DNA from: Photobacterium sp. GB-56
GTDB taxonomy: Bacteria > Pseudomonadota > Gammaproteobacteria > Enterobacterales > Vibrionaceae
DNA length: 64,000 bases
NCBI RefSeq assembly: GCF_003026105.1
Contig: NZ_PYNW01000004.1
Span: forward strand, 62,001 to 126,000
Reading direction: 5' to 3'
This document shows positions 27,974-37,382 of the stretch, one piece after another. Made by a program: the position numbers and the translations under genes. The notes beneath the pieces were generated by a model. That model had not been told where the DNA came from, ran no database searches, and worked only from the letters and a program-made list of their open reading frames with translations. Each line of letters starts with the position of its first letter. Within the stretch, counting starts at the first letter, position 1.

Positions 27974-28858
27974 ATGACAACTGAAAATGAATTAACGTTA
28001 ACTGCAATGTTGACGTCATCAGTGCAGTTAACTGGACTTGAAAGTGGTGAGGTGGGGATTGTCTCACTCGATGATCTTATTGCTCATGATATTGGTGTTC
28101 ACCCTTGTGCTGTTACAAAGCCTGAATCACTTTCTACTGAAACGACAGCGGCTATTTTTGATGCGCTAGAAGCCGATAATCAAACGCCTGTCGCTGAGTT
28201 ATTTGTAACCAAACTTAGCCAGTTATTAATTGCAGCGGCAGCCACACAAGGTGATGCGCCGTTAAAAGTATGTTTAACCAGTGATAACTCATATTCTCGT
28301 AGCCATTTATTAGGTGCGGAAGTAGAGCCAGACGAAATTAACCCAGCAATGGGATTACGTGGTGCATCTCGACTAGGTCATGCCGATTACCGAAAAGAGT
28401 TTGAGCTAGAATGTGAAGCGATTAAACGCGCACGCCTTGATGCGAAAAATATCGAACTTGTTGTACCGTTTGTTCGTACGTTCAGTGAAGCGGCAACAGT
28501 GATTGATTTATTGGCTGAGCAAGGATTATGTCGCGGTGCTGATGATTTAAAAGTCTTTATGATGTGTAGTGTCCCTTCTAATGCATTATTAGCAGAAACA
28601 TTCTTGCAGTATTTTGATGGTTTTATTGTTGATGTTGAACAATTAGCGCAATTTACTCTTGGTCAAGATATTGAGAATACATCGTTAAACTACATGTCGG
28701 ATGCACAAAACGACGCGCTACTTTTGTTAGTGAAAATGTTATTAACCTCGGTTGGAAACTCGAATAAGCCGTGCTTGGTATACAGTCGTTTTATTGAAGA
28801 CTCACCACGTTTTAGTTCATGGTTACAAGAGCAAGGTGTCACTCACGTTATATGTTGA
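27974..28858 (+). CDS. Stand-alone PEP-synthase C-terminal-like (PEP-binding TIM barrel) protein, degenerate
   Basis: A 294-residue protein resembling only the C-terminal PEP/pyruvate-binding barrel of PEP synthase (PpsA). Recognisable segments are EINPAMGLRGASRLGHADYRKEFELECEAIKRAR, VVPFVRTFSEAATVI and MMCSVPSNALLAETFLQYFDGF. The swivelling His domain and the ATP-grasp domain are absent. The catalytic region that in PpsA reads GSNDLTQ and later CGQGPSDHxDFAAWL is replaced by VDVEQLAQFTLG and SRFIEDSPRFSSWL, so the active-site Cys is lost. It is probably not a PEP synthase; it may regulate or bind one. Strong terminator after it. Confidence 0.7.
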   Translation: MTTENELTLTAMLTSSVQLTGLESGEVGIVSLDDLIAHDIGVHPCAVTKPESLSTETTAAIFDALEADNQTPVAELFVTKLSQLLIAAAATQGDAPLKVCLTSDNSYSRSHLLGAEVEPDEINPAMGLRGASRLGHADYRKEFELECEAIKRARLDAKNIELVVPFVRTFSEAATVIDLLAEQGLCRGADDLKVFMMCSVPSNALLAETFLQYFDGFIVDVEQLAQFTLGQDIENTSLNYMSDAQNDALLLLVKMLLTSVGNSNKPCLVYSRFIEDSPRFSSWLQEQGVTHVIC

Positions 28859-28892
28859 GCTAATGCTAAATAGTTAGTGCTATAGAATTAAA

Positions 28893-28922
28893 AACGGCAT
28901 GGTTAATTTTAACCATGCCGTT
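28893..28922. terminator. Bidirectional terminator hairpin
   Basis: AACGGCATGGTTAA and TTAACCATGCCGTT form a 14-bp perfect stem with only a 2-nt nominal loop, between convergent genes. Confidence 0.85.
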
Positions 28923-28955
28923 ATATTTTGTATTTTATAAAGAGAATAGGCTGAA

Positions 28956-29330
28956 TTAATCCATTTCTTGCATAGCAGAAACAACAGAAGGATCGTTGAT
29001 TAGGTTAAATAACAAGCTTTTTGCTGAAGCGCGTTGAGCGTCAGATAAAACTTTTTTCGGGTTTTCACGGGTTAGCGTCAAAATACTGGTGACAAATTTA
29101 CTGTTCGTACCTGAGAGCTCATAAGCAAAGCGTAATGTATCCATTAATTCTGCTTGAGGTAGGCTATAAACGGCCATTTCACAACTCAAACCATCCATAG
29201 CAAGGAAGTTGTTTACTATTTCTTTCTGCTTAGCATTAAACTTTTGTTTGGCTTCAAAAGCATCAATTAAAGCCTGTACTCGATCGGCGATGGCTACAGG
29301 TACTTCCATTGTTTTCGTTTTATGAGTCAT
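28956..29330 (-). CDS. Hypothetical helical protein
   Basis: A 124-residue soluble, helical protein that I do not recognise. I set the start at MTHKTKTMEVP (29330) because GGGAG lies 8-9 bp upstream; an earlier in-frame start would add six residues. Segments such as KQKEIVNNFLAMDGLSCEMA and DAQRASAKSLLFNLI suggest a compact helical bundle. Monocistronic. Confidence 0.6.
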   Translation of the reverse strand: MTHKTKTMEVPVAIADRVQALIDAFEAKQKFNAKQKEIVNNFLAMDGLSCEMAVYSLPQAELMDTLRFAYELSGTNSKFVTSILTLTRENPKKVLSDAQRASAKSLLFNLINDPSVVSAMQEMD

Positions 29331-29449
29331 TGCTGATTCTCCCGACATAGCTGTAAATATATTATTGAGTCAGTTTACGTTGTTGTTTACCGTTTGGCAT
29401 TTCTTTCTTTTAGACATAATGCAAGTGTCAAAATTGTTATCAAAACCGA

Positions 29450-30499
29450 TTATTCACCATTCGTATCATCATGATAAGGTTTTGTATTCTTAATTAATTT
29501 CAATTGCACAATTAACTCATCTAAACGATAAACCAATTGACGTGTTAGCCATAGATAACCATAAGGGCCCAATAAAATCGAGTCTTTTGGTTGTGATATT
29601 TGTAATGCCATCTGTTTTAGTTGATGAATGTCCGGCAGTTCAATATTAAGATCTTTATCATCGGCTAATTGATTTAAAATCAACACTATTTGCTGCTGAT
29701 AGTTTTTCAATCCTGTTTGCTCTAATAACTTACGGCGACCGATATCTGAGCTCCAATGGGTTTCGATGAGTTGTTCAATTAAGCTAATCATTGAACTTTG
29801 AATCGTTACAATCGCTTTATAGTGTCCTGTTGACTTTGGGTTTTCCTTTTGTACATTCGCCAGCAAACTAATCATTTTTATTTGGCGTTCATTCACTTGG
29901 TTTTTGATCCGCGCTAGGATCTTAATACTTGGTATATGGGCTGATGCATGTGCTTGATAAAGCTGACGTAAATCATGCATGTTTTGATTAAATAGCATAT
30001 CCCATGAATATTTAGCGCGAATAGGGAAGAGCATTGAAAAAGACATCGCGATCAAACTACCAATAATGATATTAGTGACTCGCCATAATGCAACAGAGAC
30101 TTCTTGGGCACTGTTACCTTGATATGCCACGATGATCAGCGTCATTACGGCTAAGAAAAAGATATATGTATTTTTACCATGTGACTTAAGCGACAGTAAA
30201 AAACACCAGGTTAGTATCCAAATAGGAATAAATGCAACGAGGTTTTGTGGAAAAAAGACAGTAACTAAACCTAAAATGGCGCCGAGTAATGTCCCACCTA
30301 CACGTTGAAAGCCTTTTTGTTTGATCACGCCTGCATAAGGCTGCATTAACACCACTGCGACTGTGACTGGTCCCCACATTGAATGAGGTACTGGAATAAA
30401 GTGATAAAAGACCAAGCTAAATGCGATAGCCATAGTGACACGAAGGGCATGAGAAAATTGTGCGTGCGTTAACAGCAAATTTTTAAAACGAAGATACAT
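29450..30499 (-). CDS. FUSC family (aromatic acid exporter-like) membrane protein
   Basis: A 349-residue protein with about six transmembrane helices in residues 15-160. The FUSC signature region HSMWGPVTVAVVLMQPYAGVIKQKGFQRVGGTLLGA is present, followed by a soluble helical domain (about 165-349). It is half the size of the duplicated FUSC protein at 1.3-3.3 kb. It is likely an efflux component of unknown substrate. No membrane-fusion partner is encoded next to it. The RBS is weak. Confidence 0.8.
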   Translation of the reverse strand: MYLRFKNLLLTHAQFSHALRVTMAIAFSLVFYHFIPVPHSMWGPVTVAVVLMQPYAGVIKQKGFQRVGGTLLGAILGLVTVFFPQNLVAFIPIWILTWCFLLSLKSHGKNTYIFFLAVMTLIIVAYQGNSAQEVSVALWRVTNIIIGSLIAMSFSMLFPIRAKYSWDMLFNQNMHDLRQLYQAHASAHIPSIKILARIKNQVNERQIKMISLLANVQKENPKSTGHYKAIVTIQSSMISLIEQLIETHWSSDIGRRKLLEQTGLKNYQQQIVLILNQLADDKDLNIELPDIHQLKQMALQISQPKDSILLGPYGYLWLTRQLVYRLDELIVQLKLIKNTKPYHDDTNGE

Positions 30500-30639
30500 A
30501 GCGTGCCATAAAGTTAGGTAATTACTTGCTGTGATTATGCGATTAAAATCATAGTCTATCCACCTATTTATGTGTTGTAGGTATCGAGTATCTAACGGGT
30601 TACTAAAAATTATGCTGTTATTTTGTAATGGATATTTAT

Positions 30640-31623
30640 TTATCGGCGGATCACTTTTCTTGGTACGACTTCAACGCCTTGCTGATAATGACCTTGAACT
30701 GCAGAGAGGGCGAGTTGTAGCGCATGATCAGCAATTAAATCGAATTGCTGTGGGAGTGATTGGATTTTATTGGGTAAAAAATCAAGTAATCGATTATCAC
30801 CAAAGGTTGCCAAGTATGTTTTTGCCATTACATCGGGATACTTTAACAAACAATCTAGAATACCCTCAAACAAGGTATAAGAAGTGGCAAGGATAGCTTC
30901 AGGAAAACAGTTTTCATCAATCCATTGTTGAGCAATTAGTGCACCATGGTGTTGGCTAAATTGCTCACCATAGGCAAGGCTAACATTCATTGTTTTAGGG
31001 TGATTATTGATTGCAGCTTGAAAACCTTGCTCTCGCTCAATAGAAACACCCAGTTCCGCAACGGCGCCAATTAAGCCGATCGATGAAATAGATTGATCTA
31101 ACAATGCGTTCGTTAATGCATAGGCACCATCAAGATCTTCACTGATAACGGATGCAAAGTATTCGTCATCTAACGCGCGATCAATGGCGATAACTGGGGT
31201 ACCTTTTGCCTGTACTTTTTTGTAAAACTCATTATCAGCAGGAAGGGCACTCGCAACAATAAGTGCGTCTAATTTACGACTTAATAATAGATTTGCGACG
31301 TCTACTTCAGTGACAGGATCATCATCACTACACGAGATAATAACTTGATAACCTGCAGTTCTAGCATTCAATTCTAGTAACTTAGCAATCTTTGCATAGC
31401 TCGTATTGTCGAGATCGGGGATGATCAAACCTAGCGATTGACTACTTCCTGCACGAAGGGAAGACGCCGCGTGATTGGGGCGATAATTGTGCGCATTAAC
31501 CACAGCGAGGACTTTTTGTTGTGTCTTGTTACTGATTCGATATTGCTCAGCTTTACCGTTAATAATATAGCTAGCTGTGGTTCTTGATACACCAGCAAGC
31601 TTGGCAATTTCATTCAATGTCAT
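30640..31623 (-). CDS. cra: Catabolite repressor/activator Cra (FruR), LacI family
   Basis: A 327-residue LacI-family regulator. The N-terminal headpiece MTLNEIAKLAGVSRTTASYIING and the segment SNKTQQKVLAVVNAHNYRPNHAASSLRAGSS are those of Cra/FruR, followed by the periplasmic-binding-protein-like sensor domain that binds fructose-1-phosphate (or fructose-1,6-bisphosphate in some species). It is divergent from fruBKA and three operators of Cra consensus lie in between, so it very likely represses fruBKA and perhaps itself. RBS GGAAG. Confidence 0.93.
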   Translation of the reverse strand: MTLNEIAKLAGVSRTTASYIINGKAEQYRISNKTQQKVLAVVNAHNYRPNHAASSLRAGSSQSLGLIIPDLDNTSYAKIAKLLELNARTAGYQVIISCSDDDPVTEVDVANLLLSRKLDALIVASALPADNEFYKKVQAKGTPVIAIDRALDDEYFASVISEDLDGAYALTNALLDQSISSIGLIGAVAELGVSIEREQGFQAAINNHPKTMNVSLAYGEQFSQHHGALIAQQWIDENCFPEAILATSYTLFEGILDCLLKYPDVMAKTYLATFGDNRLLDFLPNKIQSLPQQFDLIADHALQLALSAVQGHYQQGVEVVPRKVIRR

Positions 31624-31781
31624 CAGTTGATACTTCCATTTAAAGCTGTTTGCGCAGCGCGTTTTGCTATAAATAGCAATTCCTATCCTTATTTCATAAC
31701 ACTAGATATAGATTTAAGGCCAATTTGTGCGTCTCATCATAGATCTAATAATCGCTATGCGTTGATCAATTGTAATTTAAG

Positions 31782-31796
31782 CTGAAACGATTCAGT
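31782..31796. promoter_or_regulatory. Cra operator O1
   Basis: GCTGAAACGATTCAG matches the Cra consensus GCTGAAACGNTTCAGC except for the last base. It lies between cra and fruB, about 160 bp from the cra start. Confidence 0.8.
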
Positions 31797-31803
31797 ATTC
31801 AAG

Positions 31804-31819
31804 CTGAAAGGTTTCAGCA
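31804..31819. promoter_or_regulatory. Cra operator O2
   Basis: GCTGAAAGGTTTCAGC is a near-palindromic Cra site, 22 bp (two helical turns) downstream of O1, so the two could be bound on the same face of the helix. Confidence 0.8.
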
Positions 31820-31877
31820 GAATCTATAGGTATAAAATGTTCCCATAATTCGACTGAAACTTTTAATTTGCCCATTT

Positions 31878-31893
31878 GCTGAAACGATTCAGC
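31878..31893. promoter_or_regulatory. Cra operator O3 next to the fruB promoter
   Basis: GCTGAAACGATTCAGC is followed directly by CTATATG, a possible -10 element of the fruB promoter, so bound Cra would block RNA polymerase. It is 37 bp before the fruB ATG. Confidence 0.85.
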
Positions 31894-31929
31894 CTATATG
31901 AATAAGATTCGATACTATCGGAGTTAGAG

Positions 31930-33048
31930 ATGTTGTCATTATCAAAACACGATATTGCTTTGCGTAAATCAGCAAACAATAAACAAGATGCAATCAAAGT
32001 ACTGGCATCAGAGTTAGAGTCAGAAGGCTTAGTTAAAACGGGATACGTCAATGGTATGTTGGCGCGTGAAGCCCAAAACTCAACCTATCTTGGTAATGGT
32101 ATAGCGATCCCACACGGTACAACAGAGACGCGAAATCTTGTTAATAAAACAGGTGTAAAGGTTCATCATTTTCCTCAAGGCGTAGACTGGGGCGAGGGGC
32201 AAACTGTTTATTTAGCCATTGGGATCGCTGCTAAATCCGATGAGCACCTTGAGATTTTAAAGCAATTAACCAAAGTGCTGTCAGCAGATGGTATCGATGA
32301 GAAATTAAAGCGTTGTGATTCAGCAGATGAAGTTATTACGATTTTAATGGGTTCAGAGCAATCGGAAGCAGAATGCAATGCTCAACTTGTTTTAAAAGAT
32401 TTTCCAGCAACTGATTTATTACAGCTAAGTGCGGTTGCTGCCGGTTTAATAAAGCATCAAGGCTTTGCGAGCAAGCAAATGGTGGCGGATGTTGTCGCAA
32501 AAGAGCCGAGTTACTTAGGTCAGGGATTGTGGTTAATAAGTTGCAATCAAGAGGTTGAGCGAACAGCGATTGCTATTGTGACACCATCAGTAATCTTTGA
32601 AGAGCACAATCATCCAGTTAAAGGGGTAATTGTTATTGCGGCGAAAAACAGTAGCTATATTGCCAATATTGAACGACTCACTCAGCTGATTTATAGCCAA
32701 ACGGTTGATGCGTTTTTGTCATCAAGCCCAGAGCAAATGTGTGCAGTGCTTTCTCAAACTCAATTAGAAGGCAATAGCGCAATATTTACGATTAAAAACC
32801 CGCATGGCTTACATGCTCGTCCGGGGGCAATGCTAGTTAATACCACCAAGAAGTTTGATGCAGATATACAAGTCGTTAATGTTTCTGGCGGCAGCAAAGC
32901 GGTTAATGCAAAGAGCTTAATGAAAGTGATTGGGCTTGGTGTTAAATGTGGTAACGAATTGAAATTTACAGCCAGTGGTAGTGATGCTGAACAAGCACTA
33001 ACGGCGATCGGACAAGCTATTGCCGATGGTTTAGGCGAGAAACTTTAA
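31930..33048 (+). CDS. fruB: Fructose PTS EIIA-FPr (EIIA / HPr fusion)
   Basis: A 372-residue cytoplasmic phosphotransfer protein. The EIIA domain (about residues 1-140) has its phosphorylated His in GIAIPHGT; the middle (about 150-270) is a degenerate EIIA-like domain; the C-terminal HPr-like domain (about 283-372) has its phospho-His in NPHGLHARPGAMLV and the Ser region SGGSKAVNAKSLMKVIGLGV. It takes phosphate from enzyme I and gives it to FruA. First gene of fruBKA, RBS GGAG, under Cra control. Confidence 0.95.
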   Translation: MLSLSKHDIALRKSANNKQDAIKVLASELESEGLVKTGYVNGMLAREAQNSTYLGNGIAIPHGTTETRNLVNKTGVKVHHFPQGVDWGEGQTVYLAIGIAAKSDEHLEILKQLTKVLSADGIDEKLKRCDSADEVITILMGSEQSEAECNAQLVLKDFPATDLLQLSAVAAGLIKHQGFASKQMVADVVAKEPSYLGQGLWLISCNQEVERTAIAIVTPSVIFEEHNHPVKGVIVIAAKNSSYIANIERLTQLIYSQTVDAFLSSSPEQMCAVLSQTQLEGNSAIFTIKNPHGLHARPGAMLVNTTKKFDADIQVVNVSGGSKAVNAKSLMKVIGLGVKCGNELKFTASGSDAEQALTAIGQAIADGLGEKL

Positions 33049-33059
33049 GGGTGAAAATA

Positions 33060-34010
33060 ATGAGCGAAACAGAAATTAAACCGTCACTTAAAGTTGTCGC
33101 CGTGACGTTAAATCCTGCCTTGGATCTAACTGGGCACCTATCATCTCTTACTGCCGGTACGGTAAATGTGGTGGATTCAGGTTCACTTCATCCAGCAGGT
33201 AAAGGCGTTAATGTTGCAAAAGTACTCGCGGAATTAGGTGCGGAAGTAACGGTAACGGGATTATTAGGCCGTGAAAATCAAGACGGTTTTTGTCAGTTAT
33301 TTGAACAGATCGGTGTTATTGATAAATTTGTCAGGGTATCAGGCGCAACACGTATTAACGTTAAATTGGTTGAGCAAGATGGGCGAGTAAGCGACATAAA
33401 CTTCCCCGGTGTTGAAGTAAATGCCACTGACATTGCGAAATTTGAAGCGACATTATTTGAACTGGCAAATAGCCATGACGTTTTTGTTATCGCAGGTAGT
33501 TTACCCCGTGGAATTTCAACCCAGCAATGTGCGAAATGGATCGAGCAACTTCAACAGCAAGGTAAGCAAGTGTTGTTTGATAGCAGTAAAGCGGCTTTTG
33601 CTGAAGGGTTAGACGCAAAACCATGGCTGGTTAAACCGAATGATGAAGAATTAGCGGACTGGGCAAAATGCGAATTACACAGCGATGAAGAAATCATTGA
33701 AGTGGCAGAGCAGCTTGCTACTAAAGGCATTGAAAATGTAGTGGTGTCACTGGGTGCGAAAGGAGTGATGTGGCGCAATTCTGAAGGTTGGTTACGTGCC
33801 GAGCCGCCTAAAATGACGGTAGTTAGTACTGTTGGTGCTGGTGATACCTTAGTTGCAGGTATGTGTTGGGGGCATCTACAGCATTGGACAAAATCAGAGA
33901 CATTACGTTTTGCAACGGCGCTATCAGCGTATGCAGTCACACAAGTGGGTGTTGGCGTTGATGATATAAACGCAGTCAAAGCAATCGAAGAAAACGTTCA
34001 GCTTTCATAA
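33060..34010 (+). CDS. fruK: 1-phosphofructokinase
   Basis: A 316-residue PfkB-family sugar kinase that converts fructose-1-phosphate to fructose-1,6-bisphosphate. It shows the N-terminal substrate segment TLNPALDLTG, HPAGKGVNVAKVLAELG and the C-terminal ATP/anion-hole motif TVGAGDTLVAGM with the catalytic Asp. I prefer ATG at 33060 (AAGGGTGA spaced 5-7 bp) to an upstream GTG at 33051. It follows fruB by about 10 bp. Confidence 0.94.
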   Translation: MSETEIKPSLKVVAVTLNPALDLTGHLSSLTAGTVNVVDSGSLHPAGKGVNVAKVLAELGAEVTVTGLLGRENQDGFCQLFEQIGVIDKFVRVSGATRINVKLVEQDGRVSDINFPGVEVNATDIAKFEATLFELANSHDVFVIAGSLPRGISTQQCAKWIEQLQQQGKQVLFDSSKAAFAEGLDAKPWLVKPNDEELADWAKCELHSDEEIIEVAEQLATKGIENVVVSLGAKGVMWRNSEGWLRAEPPKMTVVSTVGAGDTLVAGMCWGHLQHWTKSETLRFATALSAYAVTQVGVGVDDINAVKAIEENVQLS

Positions 34011-34050
34011 CAACATAAAAATATAACGTGAAAAGTGCAGAGGTCGAATA

Positions 34051-35790
34051 ATGAATATTAGTATTATTACCGCATGTCCAAGCGGTATCGCAACAAGCTT
34101 AATTGCTGCCGGTTTACTTGAAAAAGCCGCCGCCGAATTAAAATGGCAAGCCAATATTGAGCGCCATACATCGTTAAAAGCAACCAATATGCTGACACAA
34201 CTACAGATCGAACAAGCTGACTGTATTGTGATTGCCGCTAATGAAAATCTCGCCATTGATGAGCAACGTTTTGTTGGTAAGCGAGTCTTTCGTGCAGATG
34301 TTACCGCTTGCATGGAAAACCCAACCGCGTGGCTACAAAAAGCGGTTGAACTAGCTTCAGAACTGACGGTTGAAAGTGTGGCAACTCAAGCGATATCGAC
34401 CAAGAAAAAGATTGTCGCAGTCACCGCGTGCCCAACAGGTGTTGCGCATACGTTTATGGCAGCTGAAGCGCTAGAGACCGAAGCTAAACGTCAAGGTTAT
34501 GAGATTAAAGTTGAAACACGTGGTTCAGTTGGTGCTAAAAACCAGTTAACAGCCGATGAAATTGAAGCTGCTGACTTAGTGATTATCGCCGCCGACATTG
34601 ATGTCGACTTATCGCGTTTTAATGGCAAAGCACTGTATAAAACCAGTACTGGATTGGCACTAAAGAAAACAGCCCAAGAAATAGAGAAAGCGTTTGAACA
34701 AGCAACGCCTTATACACATACCGTTAAAGAAAATAGCGAGAAGAAAGAAGAAAAAGCAGGCGTTTATAAACACTTAATGACAGGTGTATCTTACATGTTG
34801 CCATTAGTTGTTGCCGGTGGTTTGTCTATTGCACTGTCGTTTGTTTTTGGTATCGAGGCATTTAAAGAGCAGGGCACATTAGCGGCGGCCTTAATGAAAA
34901 TTGGTGGTGAATCTGCCTTTGCATTGATGGTTCCTGTATTAGCTGGCTTTATCGCTTTCTCCATTGCAGATCGCCCGGGTCTAGCACCTGGCTTAATTGG
35001 CGGTATGTTAGCAAGTGCGACAGGTGCGGGATTCTTAGGCGGTATTGTTGCAGGTTTCCTCGCAGGTTACAGTGCAAAATTCTTAGCCGAAAAAGTGAAA
35101 CTGCCACAATCAATGGATGCATTAAAACCTATTTTAATCATTCCGCTGGTGGCGAGTTTAATTACCGGTCTTGTAATGATCTACATTGTTGGTGGTCCAG
35201 TATCGGCAGCAATGGAAGGATTAACCCACTTCCTAAATACAATGGGCTCTGCAAATGCTGTGCTTTTAGGTGTGATTTTAGGTTGTATGATGTGTTTTGA
35301 CCTTGGTGGGCCAGTGAATAAAGCAGCTTACACCTTTGGTGTGGGTTTATTAGCGTCACATACTTATGCGCCAATGGCTGCGGTAATGGCTGCAGGTATG
35401 GTACCAGCAATGGGCATGGGTTTAGCAACGTTCCTTGCAAAACGTAAATTTGCAGCAAGTGAAAATGAAGCGGGTAAAGCCTCTTTCGTATTAGGTTTAT
35501 GCTTTATCTCTGAAGGTGCGATTCCATTTGCAGCGCGCGATCCTATGCGTGTGATTCCATGCTGTATGCTAGGTGGCGCATTAACAGGCGCATTGTCTAT
35601 GTTATTTGGTGCAAAACTAATGGCTCCACATGGTGGTCTGTTTGTACTGTTGATCCCTAACGCCATCACACCGCCACTACTTTACCTTGTTGCAATTATT
35701 GCAGGTACATTAGTAACGGGTATTTCTTACGCGATATTAAAGCGTCCAGAGCAAAGCTCGGCAACAGAACTAGATACAGCAAAAGCGTAA
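34051..35790 (+). CDS. fruA: Fructose-specific PTS EIIB'BC component
   Basis: A 579-residue inner-membrane permease that imports fructose and phosphorylates it to fructose-1-phosphate. It has two tandem EIIB domains, each with a Cys loop (ITACPSGIATS near residue 9 and VTACPTGVAHTF near residue 128; the second is the usual phosphoacceptor), then an EIIC domain with about 9-10 helices (about residues 240-565, e.g. FDLGGPVNKAAYTFG, EGAIPFAARDP). RBS AGAGG. Last gene of the operon, 40 bp after fruK. Confidence 0.95.
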   Translation: MNISIITACPSGIATSLIAAGLLEKAAAELKWQANIERHTSLKATNMLTQLQIEQADCIVIAANENLAIDEQRFVGKRVFRADVTACMENPTAWLQKAVELASELTVESVATQAISTKKKIVAVTACPTGVAHTFMAAEALETEAKRQGYEIKVETRGSVGAKNQLTADEIEAADLVIIAADIDVDLSRFNGKALYKTSTGLALKKTAQEIEKAFEQATPYTHTVKENSEKKEEKAGVYKHLMTGVSYMLPLVVAGGLSIALSFVFGIEAFKEQGTLAAALMKIGGESAFALMVPVLAGFIAFSIADRPGLAPGLIGGMLASATGAGFLGGIVAGFLAGYSAKFLAEKVKLPQSMDALKPILIIPLVASLITGLVMIYIVGGPVSAAMEGLTHFLNTMGSANAVLLGVILGCMMCFDLGGPVNKAAYTFGVGLLASHTYAPMAAVMAAGMVPAMGMGLATFLAKRKFAASENEAGKASFVLGLCFISEGAIPFAARDPMRVIPCCMLGGALTGALSMLFGAKLMAPHGGLFVLLIPNAITPPLLYLVAIIAGTLVTGISYAILKRPEQSSATELDTAKA

Positions 35791-35805
35791 TATAACGACA
35801 GATAT

Positions 35806-35870
35806 AAAAATGGCGGGATGTATTGAATACACTTTATTAGAAAGTATATTCAGTCCATCTCGCCATTTTT
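35806..35870. terminator. Bidirectional terminator, fruA / RNA helicase
   Basis: AAAAATGGCGGGATG at 35806-35820 pairs with CATCTCGCCATTTTT at 35856-35870 (one mismatch), with further pairing inside the loop (TATTGAATAC / GTATATTCAG). It ends in seven T and lies between convergent genes. Confidence 0.8.
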
Positions 35871-35893
35871 TTGCTTAAAGTTTAACGTTGTGT

Positions 35894-37261
35894 TTACTGA
35901 GCAGGTTTCGCTTTATTTCGTGGGTTACGTGGAATGCCCGTATCACGATCAGTAATTGGTTTACGACGTTTAGGCTTAGTTGATTTTGTATTTTCACCAC
36001 GTGGCGCATTGTTTTTCGAGCGTGTATCGCGACGAGGTTTACGCTCAGAATTTTCGCTATCACCGTCACGAGGTGTCATTGGTTTTTTAAACTTAGGCTT
36101 ATAGTTTAAAACCGAAACCGGTACGTCTTTTTTCGGTACAAAACCTTCGATTTCTTTACGTGTGATCAAATGACCAAGTAGGCTTTCAATCATGCATAGA
36201 TTTTTAAAGTTATCGCGTGAAACAAATGAAATCGCTTCACCCGATGCTCCTGCACGACCCGTACGACCAATACGGTGAACATATTCTTCTGGTGGGAACG
36301 GCAGATCGTAGTTAACAACACGAGTCAGTTGCTCAATATCGATACCACGCGAAGCGACGCCAGTGGCAATAAGATATTGCAATTTACCGTTTTTAAAATC
36401 TTCCAGTAATTGAGAACGTACGGCTTGGCTACGACCACTGTGGAAAGACTCAGCGGAAATGCCACGCTTTTCTAATTGGGTAACCAGTTTTGCTGCACCA
36501 TGTTTAGTTTCGATAAAGATTAATGCTTGATCCCATTTTTGTTCTTGGATCAAATGGCTCAGCAGTGCTGATTTCATGTCTTTATCAACAGTAACAAGCC
36601 ATTGATCGATTTTTGGATCAGCAGAAGCATCTTTTGCAACTGAGATTTCAATGGGATTACGCACCGCTGTTTTTGCAAGAAAGCGTACTTGATCAGAAAG
36701 CGTTGCAGAGAACAGCATGTTTTGACGATCAACAGGTAAACGCTCAACAATCTTATTAATGTCTTCAATAAAGCCCATATCTAACATACGGTCAGCTTCA
36801 TCAAGTACAAGAATTTCAATGGCATCAAAGTGGATTGCACGCTTAGTGTACATATCTAATAGACGACCGGGAGTGGCGACAAGAATATCAACACCTTCAA
36901 TTAAGCGACGTTTCTGTGGTTCGTAATCAACACCACCGTACATTGCCATTGACGTTAAATTTAAGTGCTTACTGTATTGCTTAATATTGTCTTCTACTTG
37001 AACGGCTAATTCACGTGTAGGCGCAAGAATGAGCGCACGTATACGTTTTGCGCGAACTTTGGTGCCATCATCTAGCATTTGTAGAATAGGCAGTACAAAA
37101 CTGGCGGTTTTACCCGTACCTGTTTGTGCTGCTGCCATCAAGTTTTTACCGGTTAGTGCAACAGGAATGGCTTTTTCTTGAATAGGAGTAGGAGAGGTGT
37201 AACCCATTTCGGTTACGGCTTTAACGATAGAATCGTTTAATCCAAGCTTAGAGAATGGCAT
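35894..37261 (-). CDS. DEAD-box ATP-dependent RNA helicase, RhlE-like
   Basis: A 455-residue helicase. It has Q motif SPTPIQEKAIP, motif I AQTGTGKT, DEAD box VLDEADRMLDMGF, motif III SATLS, and motifs V/VI in ATGVASRGIDIE and HRIGRTGRAG. After about residue 375 comes a basic, Arg/Lys/Pro-rich low-complexity tail that would bind RNA. The family is close to RhlE, involved in ribosome assembly and RNA decay. I chose MPFSKLGL (37261) as start, four codons inside the longest frame, because all RhlE-type proteins begin there. Monocistronic. Confidence 0.9.
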   Translation of the reverse strand: MPFSKLGLNDSIVKAVTEMGYTSPTPIQEKAIPVALTGKNLMAAAQTGTGKTASFVLPILQMLDDGTKVRAKRIRALILAPTRELAVQVEDNIKQYSKHLNLTSMAMYGGVDYEPQKRRLIEGVDILVATPGRLLDMYTKRAIHFDAIEILVLDEADRMLDMGFIEDINKIVERLPVDRQNMLFSATLSDQVRFLAKTAVRNPIEISVAKDASADPKIDQWLVTVDKDMKSALLSHLIQEQKWDQALIFIETKHGAAKLVTQLEKRGISAESFHSGRSQAVRSQLLEDFKNGKLQYLIATGVASRGIDIEQLTRVVNYDLPFPPEEYVHRIGRTGRAGASGEAISFVSRDNFKNLCMIESLLGHLITRKEIEGFVPKKDVPVSVLNYKPKFKKPMTPRDGDSENSERKPRRDTRSKNNAPRGENTKSTKPKRRKPITDRDTGIPRNPRNKAKPAQ

Positions 37262-37382
37262 GTAGAATCTCAAAATAAATCATTAAATAGCTAATGCGGC
37301 GCACTAACTAACGCAAATACGTACATATTATACCACGCTTAACAATCAGCTGTATGTAGTCAGGCAGAGAAGACAAAAGCAA

